A stretch of DNA of 61,253 bases from NCBI GenBank assembly GCA_017577575.1, contig PKRG01000014.1, positions 1 to 61,253 of the forward strand. Reading direction: 5' to 3'. The position numbers and the translations under genes were made by a program. This document shows positions 55,587-61,253 of this stretch, piece after piece. The notes beneath the pieces were generated by a model that saw nothing but the letters and a program-made list of their open reading frames with translations, did no database searches and had not been told where the DNA came from. This stretch comes from Acidimicrobiia bacterium. Lineage in GTDB: Bacteria > Actinomycetota > Acidimicrobiia > Spongiisociales > ZC4RG35. The first letter of the stretch is position 1. Every line of letters starts with the position of its first letter.

Positions 55587-56753
55587 GTGAGATCACTCAG
55601 GACCACATGGGCGCTGCTCGTCGCCCTGGCATTGGTGCTGGCCGCCTGCGGCGGCGATGGTGGCACCACGACGACTGCGGGTGGCGCCGCACCCGAGGAC
55701 TCGGCCCCGGCGGACACCGCCGCCGAGGAGACCACTCCGGCGACCGAAGCACCGGACGACGGCGGTGAAGCCGAAGCCGACGGCGATCTGGTCATCGGCG
55801 TGTCCTGGAACAACTACAACGAGGAGAGGTGGGCCCGCTGGGACGAGCCGGCCATCCGGGCGGCGATCGAGGAAGCCGGCGGCACCTACATCTCCACCGA
55901 CGCCGGCTCCTCCGCCGAGCAGCAGCTCGCCGACGTGGAGAACCTGATCTCCCAGGGCGCCGACGCCATCATCATCCTCGCCCAGGACGGCACCGCCATC
56001 CTCCCGGCCGTCGAGAGCGCCCTCTCCCAGGGCATCCCGGTGGTCGCCTACGACCGCCTGATCGAGAACCCGGGCGCCCTGTACGTCACGTTCGACAACG
56101 TGGGCGTGGGCCGTCTCATGGCCGAGGTGATCTACGAGATGGTGCCGACCGGCAACTACGTGATCATCAAGGGCAACCAGGCCGACGCCAACGCCGACTT
56201 CCTCCGGGAGGGCTTCGAGCAGGTGATCGGCGAGGCCGTCGCCAACGGCGACATCACCATCGTCGGTGAGACCTACACCGACAACTGGGACCCGGCTCTG
56301 GCCCAGACCGAGATGGAGCAGTACCTGACCCAGGCCAACAACGAGGTCGACGCCGTCCTCTCTCAGAACGACGGCATGGCCTCCGGTGTGGTGGCCGCCC
56401 TGGAGGCCCAGGGTCTCGCCGGCCAGGTGCCGGTGTCGGGCCAGGACGCCGACCTCGCCGCCCTCAACCGCGTCGCCCTCGGCACCCAGGCGGTGTCGGT
56501 GTGGAAGGACGCCCGCGAGCTGGGTCGGGCCGCCGGCGAGGCCGCGGTGGCGCTGGCCCAAGGCACGCCGCTCGAGGAGATTCCCGGCACCGTGATCTTC
56601 GACTCCCCCGGCGGCAACGAGATGGTCTCGATCCTGCTCGAGCCCGTCGCCATCACCCGGGACAACCTGAACCTGGTGGTGGAAGCCGAGTGGATCACCG
56701 TCGACCAGCTGTGCCAGGGCGTCCAGCCCGGGACCGTGGAGGTGTGCGGCTGA
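55587..56753 (+). CDS. Xylose-type sugar ABC transporter binding lipoprotein (XylF-like)
   Basis: This 388-aa lipoprotein has MRSLRTTWALLVALALVLAA, lipobox LAAC near residue 21, a Thr/Glu/Ala-rich tether and a type 1 periplasmic-binding domain: LVIGVSWNNYNEERWARWDE, ISQGADAIIILAQDGTAILP, IPVVAYDRLIENPGALYVTF and VLSQNDGMASGVVAALEAQG. The AYDRLI and NDGMA blocks are typical of the XylF group. GAGGAGG precedes GTG 55587. It supplies sugar to the permease downstream. Confidence 0.88.
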   Translation: MRSLRTTWALLVALALVLAACGGDGGTTTTAGGAAPEDSAPADTAAEETTPATEAPDDGGEAEADGDLVIGVSWNNYNEERWARWDEPAIRAAIEEAGGTYISTDAGSSAEQQLADVENLISQGADAIIILAQDGTAILPAVESALSQGIPVVAYDRLIENPGALYVTFDNVGVGRLMAEVIYEMVPTGNYVIIKGNQADANADFLREGFEQVIGEAVANGDITIVGETYTDNWDPALAQTEMEQYLTQANNEVDAVLSQNDGMASGVVAALEAQGLAGQVPVSGQDADLAALNRVALGTQAVSVWKDARELGRAAGEAAVALAQGTPLEEIPGTVIFDSPGGNEMVSILLEPVAITRDNLNLVVEAEWITVDQLCQGVQPGTVEVCG

Positions 56754-56781
56754 TAGCCGCCCCTCATGAGCAGATGAGGAC

Positions 56782-56815
56782 CACAGCGCCCCCGGACCCG
56801 TCTGGGGGCGCTGTG
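56782..56815 (+). terminator. Intercistronic hairpin between binding-protein and permease genes
   Basis: CACAGCGCCCCC and GGGGGCGCTGTG make a perfect 12-bp stem with a 10-base loop, without a T-run. Partial termination or 3'-end protection here would give more binding protein than permease, as in other ABC operons. Confidence 0.65.
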
Positions 56816-56834
56816 TACCCTCTGGGATAGAGCA

Positions 56835-58160
56835 ATGAGTGTGACCCAAGCACCTCCGGGCGAGACACAGCAGCAGGAAACGGTCCGCGGCCCCCGCCCT
56901 TCTGTCGGCTCGGCTCTCCGGTCGGCCGAGCTCGACCTGCGGACGCTCGGCATGGTGGGGCTCCTGATCGTCATCTGGATCGGGTTCCACTTCATGTCGG
57001 GCGGGACCTTCCTCACTCCCCGCAACCTGTGGAACCTCTCGGTGCAATTCGCCCCGGTGGCGATCATGTCCACGGGGATGGTGCTCGTGATCGTCTCCCG
57101 CAACATCGACCTGTCGGTCGGCTCGATGCTGGGTGCGGTGGGCATGGCGATCGCCGTCCTCCAGGCCGAGATCCTCCCCGACATCCTCGGATTCGGGCAT
57201 CCGGCGATCTGGCTGATCGCCGTCGGCGCCGCCCTGGTGCTCGGCGGCCTGATCGGCCTGCTGCAGGGCCTGATCGTCGCCTACGTGGGCGTGCCGTCGT
57301 TCATCGTCACCCTGGGCGGCCTCCTGGTGTGGCGGGGCGTGACCTGGTGGATCACCGCCGGCCGCACCGTCGCCCCCATGGACTCGACGTTCCAGCTCCT
57401 CGGCGGCGGCTCCCGGGGCTCCCTCGGAGAGGTGGGGAGCTGGGCGGTCGGCGTGCTCGCCTGCATCGGCATCGTCGCCATCCTCCTCTACGACCGCCGC
57501 CAGCGGATCCGCTACGGCTTCAAGCTGCGCCCCACATGGGCGATGATCGCCATCGCCGTCGTCGGCAGCGCCGCGGTGCTCGGGGCGGTATGGGTGATGA
57601 ACAGCTACTACCTGCCCGAGAATGTGGCGATGCAGGTCGCCGAGCAGCAGGGCATCCCCTGGCCGGAAGGCGGGCTGCGGATCCCGATGGGGATCTCGTA
57701 TCCGGTGCTCATCGCCATCGGGGTGATGCTCTTGATGAGCTTCGTCGCCAACCAGCGGCGGTTCGGGCGCTACATCTACTCGATCGGCGGCAATCCCGAA
57801 GCCGCCGTCCTCTCCGGCATCAACACCCGCTGGACCATCGCCAAGACCTTCATGACGATGGGCATGCTCGTCGGCGTCGCCGCCGCCGTCACGGTGGCCC
57901 GCCTCAACGCCGCCACCTCCGGACTGGGCACGCTGGCGGAGCTGTACGTGATCGCTGCCGCCGTCATCGGCGGGACCTCCCTCGCCGGGGGCGTCGGCAC
58001 GATCCCCGGCGCCGTGCTGGGGGCGCTGGTCATGCAGTCGCTCCAGTCGGGAATGGTGCTGATGAACGTCGACGCCCCGCTGCAGGACATCGTCGTCGGA
58101 ATCGTCCTGGTGATCGCCGTCGCCGTGGACGTGTACTACCGAAAGCGAGCTGCGCAATGA
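56835..58160 (+). CDS. Xylose-type sugar ABC transporter permease (XylH-like)
   Basis: This 441-aa membrane protein has about ten helices: MVGLLIVIWIGFHFMSGGTF, IVSRNIDLSVGSMLGAVGMA, GLIGLLQGLIVAYVGVPSFI and the late FGRYIYSIGGNPEAAVLSGI and AAAVIGGTSLAGGVGTIPGA typical of the BPD_transp_2 group. The extended loop near 190-260 is found in XylH rather than RbsC. Its TGA overlaps the ATPase ATG (ATGA). Confidence 0.9.
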   Translation: MSVTQAPPGETQQQETVRGPRPSVGSALRSAELDLRTLGMVGLLIVIWIGFHFMSGGTFLTPRNLWNLSVQFAPVAIMSTGMVLVIVSRNIDLSVGSMLGAVGMAIAVLQAEILPDILGFGHPAIWLIAVGAALVLGGLIGLLQGLIVAYVGVPSFIVTLGGLLVWRGVTWWITAGRTVAPMDSTFQLLGGGSRGSLGEVGSWAVGVLACIGIVAILLYDRRQRIRYGFKLRPTWAMIAIAVVGSAAVLGAVWVMNSYYLPENVAMQVAEQQGIPWPEGGLRIPMGISYPVLIAIGVMLLMSFVANQRRFGRYIYSIGGNPEAAVLSGINTRWTIAKTFMTMGMLVGVAAAVTVARLNAATSGLGTLAELYVIAAAVIGGTSLAGGVGTIPGAVLGALVMQSLQSGMVLMNVDAPLQDIVVGIVLVIAVAVDVYYRKRAAQ

Positions 58161-58939
58161 GCGACCGCACTCCCCTCGTCGACATGCGCAACATCCACGT
58201 TTCCTATGGCGGCGTGCACGCCGTGGAGGACGTCTCCATCGACCTGTACCCGGGCGAGGTGCTGGCCCTCGTGGGCGGCAACGGCGCCGGCAAGTCGACG
58301 CTGATCAAGACGCTGTCCGGGGCCGTGGTCCCCGACTCCGGCGAGATCCACATCAACGGGGAGCGGGTCGAGATCACCAACCCCCGCGACGCCAAGCAGT
58401 ACGGGATCGAGACGATCTACCAGACCCTGGCGCTGGCCGAGAACCTCGACACCCCCGGGAACATGTTCCTGGGCCGGGAGTTGACGACCCGCTTCGGGAA
58501 CCTCGACGACTCGGCGATGGAAGACGCCGCCCGGAAGGTGATGAAGCGCCTCAACCCGAAGTTCGAGAACTTCAAGATCCCGGTGGCGCGGCTGTCGGGC
58601 GGCCAGAGGCAGGCGATCGCAATCGCCCGGGCGGTGCACTTCAACGCCCGCATCCTGATCATGGACGAGCCGACCGCGGCCCTCGGCCCGGCCGAGACCG
58701 AGCAGGTGGCGAACCTGATCCGCAGCCTCAAGTCGGAGGGGATCGGGATCATCCTCATCTCCCACGACATCCACGACGTGTTCGACCTGGCGGACCGGAT
58801 CAGCGTCATGCTCCAGGGCCGGCTGGTGGGCACGGTGAACAAGGACGACGTCACCATGGACGAAGTCCTCGCCATGATCATCATCGGCAAGATGCCGGGA
58901 GAGGTCACCCAAGACGAGCTCGAAGAGCTCCGAGGCTGA
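58157..58939 (+). CDS. Sugar ABC transporter ATPase, single-domain (half-size XylG-like)
   Basis: This 260-aa ATPase has Walker A LVGGNGAGKSTLIKTLSG, ETIYQTLALAENLDTPGNMF, signature ARLSGGQRQAIAIARAVHF, Walker B RILIMDEPTAALGPAE and H-loop LISHDIHDVFDLADRI. Ordinary XylG/RbsA proteins are about 500 aa with two ATPase domains; this one has only one, so it probably works as a homodimer. ATG 58157 overlaps the permease stop. Confidence 0.9.
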   Translation: MSDRTPLVDMRNIHVSYGGVHAVEDVSIDLYPGEVLALVGGNGAGKSTLIKTLSGAVVPDSGEIHINGERVEITNPRDAKQYGIETIYQTLALAENLDTPGNMFLGRELTTRFGNLDDSAMEDAARKVMKRLNPKFENFKIPVARLSGGQRQAIAIARAVHFNARILIMDEPTAALGPAETEQVANLIRSLKSEGIGIILISHDIHDVFDLADRISVMLQGRLVGTVNKDDVTMDEVLAMIIIGKMPGEVTQDELEELRG

Positions 58940-58954
58940 GAACTGGAGGTCTCG

Positions 58955-59662
58955 ATGTCCTCATTGGAAGGCCGCGTCGCGGTCGTAACGGGAGCGAGCC
59001 GAGGCATCGGCGCCGCCGTCGCCCGGGCGCTCCACGACGCGGGCGCCAAGCTCGGCTTGGCGTCCCGCAGCGGAGACGACCTGGGCATCCCCGACGCGGT
59101 GGCCATGCCGACGGACGTGCGCGATCCCGAGGCGATCCGGCGGCTGGTCGATGCCACCGCCGAGAGGCACGGAGGCGTCGACATCGCGGTGATCAACGCC
59201 GGGGTCGGCTCGTACGGGCCGTTCCTCGACATCCCCTTCGAGGAGATGGAAGAGATCATCGACGTCAACGTCAAGGGCGCCCTGTATTCGATCCGGGCTG
59301 CCCTCCCCTACCTCCTCGAGAGCGACGCCGCCGACCTGGTCATGCTCTCGAGCGAGGCCGGGCGGCGGGGCCTGCCGTTGGAGTCCGTGTACTGCGCGTC
59401 GAAGTTCGCCCAGGTGGGGCTGATCCGCTCTCTCGACCACGAGCTGCGGGAAAAGGGCGTGCGCTGCACCAACGTCGCTCCCGGCGGAGTCGCCACCGAC
59501 TTCGCCATGGGTCGGGGACGCACCCCCGACATGCCGGAGCTGGCCGGGATGATGAGCGCCGAGGACGTGGCCGAGGCGGTGATGTACGTGCTCACCCGGC
59601 CTCGCAACCATCGGATCCTGGAAGTGGCGTTCCGGCCGATGACCGAGCCTTCGATGGGCTGA
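58955..59662 (+). CDS. Short-chain dehydrogenase/reductase
   Basis: This 235-aa SDR has the cofactor motif VTGASRGIGAAVARAL, INAGVGSYGPF (NAG) and the catalytic set VMLSSEAGRRGLP (Ser) with SVYCASKFAQVGLI (YxxxK). It follows the sugar ABC ATPase by 15 bases with CTGGAGG as ribosome site, so it is part of the operon and probably oxidises or reduces a sugar or polyol. The C-terminus RPRNHRILEVAFRPMTEPSM is short; the substrate is unknown. Confidence 0.88.
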   Translation: MSSLEGRVAVVTGASRGIGAAVARALHDAGAKLGLASRSGDDLGIPDAVAMPTDVRDPEAIRRLVDATAERHGGVDIAVINAGVGSYGPFLDIPFEEMEEIIDVNVKGALYSIRAALPYLLESDAADLVMLSSEAGRRGLPLESVYCASKFAQVGLIRSLDHELREKGVRCTNVAPGGVATDFAMGRGRTPDMPELAGMMSAEDVAEAVMYVLTRPRNHRILEVAFRPMTEPSMG

Positions 59663-59687
59663 GCGGGGCGGCCGGCCCGCCCCGCTC
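59661..59687. terminator. Bidirectional terminator between SDR and SHOCT genes
   Basis: GAGCGGGGCGG and CCGCCCCGCTC form a perfect 11-bp stem with a 5-base loop; it begins within the SDR stop codon and ends two bases before the convergent SHOCT stop. Confidence 0.75.
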
Positions 59688-59689
59688 GC

Positions 59690-59917
59690 TCATCTCCTTC
59701 GCAGCACCTCGCGGCGCTCCCGGTACTCCTCTTCTGTGATCTCGCCCCGGGCGTAACGTTCGGCCAGGATCTCCTCGCCGGACCGGCGAGGCTCCCGTCG
59801 CCACCGGCGCCCGAAGAAGACGGCGACGCCCACCCAGAAGAGGAAGAACAGGAACGGGATCAGGGGGAACCACATGCCTCCCCCGAACCGCATCGTCGCC
59901 AGGATCGTGTCGAGCAT
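59690..59917 (-). CDS. Small membrane protein with C-terminal SHOCT domain
   Basis: This 75-aa protein has one membrane helix (WFPLIPFLFFLFWVGVAVFF, residues about 16-35), a basic segment RRWRREPRRSG, and a SHOCT motif GEEILAERYARGEITEEEYR ending RREVLRRR. SHOCT tails are small oligomerisation or interaction modules. It lies just downstream of a two-component pair on the same strand. Confidence 0.85.
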   Translation of the reverse strand: MLDTILATMRFGGGMWFPLIPFLFFLFWVGVAVFFGRRWRREPRRSGEEILAERYARGEITEEEYRERREVLRRR

Positions 59918-60016
59918 CGTGCGCTCCTTTCTCTGCGGACACGTTTCGAGGATCGGCGAAGGTGGCGGCGACGTCGTCGTACGGGGAGAGGTTCTCGGTC
60001 TACGCCCCGGCGAGTA

Positions 60017-60685
60017 TCAGGCCTGCCAGCCGGGGCGGACGAGGCCGGACTCGTAGGCGAACACCACCAGCTGGGCACGGTCGCGCATCCCGAGTTTGAT
60101 CATCGACCGGGAGACGTGGGTCTTGGCCGTGGCCGGGCTCATGTAGAGGCGCTCGGCGATCTCGTCGTTGCTGAGCCCCTGGCCGACGAGCGCCACGACC
60201 TCCTTCTCCCTGTCGGTGAGGAGGTCCAGGGCGGGTAGGTCGTCGGGAGGGCGGCGGGCGCGCAGCGAGAACTCCTCGATCAGGCGCCGTGTCACGCCGG
60301 GCGAGAGCAACGCCCCGCCTTCGACGACGGTGCGCACCGCCCGCAGCAGCTCGTCGGGGTCGGTGTCTTTGACCAAGAACCCGGCGGCGCCCGCCCGGAT
60401 CGCCTCGAACACGTACTCGTCGAGGTCGAAGGTGGTGAGGATCACGACCTTGGTGTCGGCCAGGGACTCGTCGGCGGTGATGCGCTGGGTCGCTTCCAGG
60501 CCGTCCATCCCGGGCATCCGGATGTCCATCAGCACCACGTCGGGCCGCTCGCGGCGGGCGACGCGGAGCGCCTCTTGCCCGTCGGCGACGTCTGCCACCA
60601 CCGTCATGTCCGGCTGGGCATCGAGCAGGGCGCTGAACCCGGCCCGGACGAGCGCCTGATCGTCGGCGATGAGGATGCGGATCAC
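60017..60685 (-). CDS. NarL/FixJ-type response regulator
   Basis: This 222-aa protein has a receiver domain (IRILIADDQALVRAGFSALL, phospho-acceptor Asp54 in DVVLMDIRMPGMDG, conserved Thr in VVILTTFDLDEYVF, Lys in GFLVKDTDPDELL) and a LuxR-type HTH (LTDREKEVVALVGQGLSNDE then IAERLYMSPATAKTHV). GTG 60685 would overlap the kinase stop as GTGA if a one-base indel in the kinase is corrected. Its targets are unknown. Confidence 0.9.
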   Translation of the reverse strand: MIRILIADDQALVRAGFSALLDAQPDMTVVADVADGQEALRVARRERPDVVLMDIRMPGMDGLEATQRITADESLADTKVVILTTFDLDEYVFEAIRAGAAGFLVKDTDPDELLRAVRTVVEGGALLSPGVTRRLIEEFSLRARRPPDDLPALDLLTDREKEVVALVGQGLSNDEIAERLYMSPATAKTHVSRSMIKLGMRDRAQLVVFAYESGLVRPGWQA

Positions 60686-61253
60686 ACGTCGGTCCTCCCG
60701 GGATGTGCGCCCGCACCCGGAATCCGACTCCCGGGGATCCGCCGGCTTCGAACGAGCCGCCGAGGGACTCGGCCCGTCGGCGCATCCCCGACAGCCCCGT
60801 TCCCTCCTCGACGGTCCCGCCGATCCCGTCGTCGACCACCTCGACGTCGACACCGTCTTCGAACCGGAGCCGGACCCGGGCGGTGCGGGCCCAGGCGTGG
60901 CGGGTGACGTTGGTGAGGGCCTCCTGGACGATCCGGTAGGCCGCCTGGCCGACCGCGGCCGGCAGCGCCCCGGGCTCGCCTTCTCGCTCGAGCGTCACCC
61001 GCAGCCCGCTCGCCTCCACGCCGGAGATCAGCTCCTCGATGTCCTCTATCGAAGGCGCGGGCTTGCGCGGGGGCTCACCGCGGCGGAGGAGGTCGAGCGC
61101 GGTGCGCAACTCGGCGAGGGACTCCTTGCTGGCTTCCTTGATGGCGGCCAGGGCGGGGCGGGCCCGGTCGGGCTGCTCGTCGAGGAGATGGAGGGCGACG
61201 CTGGCCTGCACGTTGATGAGCGAGATGTGGTGGGCGAGCACGTCGTGGAGCTC
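60682..61253 (-). CDS. Sensor histidine kinase (HisKA_3 type), 3' fragment with likely frameshift
   Basis: The visible part starts inside the H-box, ELHDVLAHHISLINVQASVA, with the phospho-His in LHDV, so the sensor domain lies off the right edge. The HATPase_c domain has AAYRIVQEALTNVTRHAWAR (N-box), VEVVDDGIGGTVEEGTGLSG (G1) and SFEAGGSPGVGFRVRAHIPG. After HIPG the frame does not stop but runs on through the regulator in another frame. One extra G in the GGG at about 60,697-60,700 would give HIPGRTDV and a TGA overlapping the regulator start. I therefore call the true end 60,682; the indel may be a sequencing error. Confidence 0.8.

Noticed and set aside
55593..58157. 854-codon minus-strand open frame across the sugar ABC genes
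   Set aside because: It is antisense to xylF-, xylH- and xylG-like genes, His/Asp-rich low-complexity translation, no domain.
57029..58939. 636-codon plus-strand frame that would fuse a long N-terminus to the sugar ATPase
   Set aside because: The upstream two-thirds is an out-of-frame reading of the permease; the ATPase has its own ATG at 58157 with ATGA coupling.
60000..60681. Kinase frame continuing to 60000 as a 413-codon gene end
   Set aside because: It overlaps the complete response regulator in another frame and lacks any domain; a one-base indel explains it better.

Overview
The window is very GC-rich, gene-dense actinobacterial DNA. Two secreted proteins carry SLH-like repeats of the type (I/V)TRGCNPP...FCP...(V/I)TRGQMAAFLVRAL, which I associate with Acidimicrobiia, so an uncultured Acidimicrobiia-like bacterium is the best guess (inference from repeat style, composition and many GTG/TTG starts). 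No rRNA, tRNA or CRISPR array was seen. In GC-rich DNA of this kind most long open frames are shadows; genes were chosen by recognisable protein families, start/stop coupling and strand logic.

Layout. 1-237: 5' end of a flavin/F420 luciferase-like oxidoreductase running off the left edge. About 238-17,700: an accessory, defence-like island of visibly lower GC. It holds a DUF5808 membrane protein, two tandem ADP-ribosylglycohydrolases plus a relic of a third, a DUF7662-DUF6884-HhH glycosylase fusion, a tightly coupled five-gene minus-strand operon built around a tubulin-like GTPase and a membrane VWA protein (5,981-15,607), and a decayed AAA/ABC-type ATPase with its partner gene. 17,816-26,227: DUF1697, a winged-helix-like protein, two beta-propeller/SLH-like exported proteins, a cyclase-like pseudogene, a solitary SRA-plus-nuclease (type IV-like) restriction enzyme, a membrane protein with a 45-aa coupled ORF, and a VOC protein.

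26,285-32,487: a HAAT/Liv-type ABC transporter operon (LivH-LivM fusion, binding protein, LivG, LivF) ending in an amidohydrolase, so uptake and hydrolysis of one amide or amine compound is likely. 32,683-35,339: phosphoribosyltransferase, NTF2-like, membrane and DUF937 proteins. 35,544-42,947: a self-contained glucitol-type PTS operon with SorC regulator, GutM, IIC, IIC2, IIB, IIA, a SAF-domain oxidoreductase, an aldolase-like protein, HPr and Enzyme I. 42,944-47,076: a convergent acetoin/2-oxo-acid dehydrogenase operon (E1alpha, E1beta, E2) under a second SorC regulator. Both SorC genes have (T/C)TCAC-N4-GTGA(A/G) palindromes at their 5' ends.

47,183-53,137: IspD and a divergent IspD-like half protein, an RnfD-like membrane protein, an M24-like protein and a CRTAC1/UnbV FG-GAP protein. 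53,212-59,662: a xylose-type sugar locus with a Gfo/Idh/MocA dehydrogenase, ROK repressor, XylF/H/G-like ABC transporter and an SDR. 59,690-61,253: a SHOCT membrane protein and a NarL-type two-component pair whose kinase runs off the right edge and carries an apparent one-base frameshift at its 3' end.
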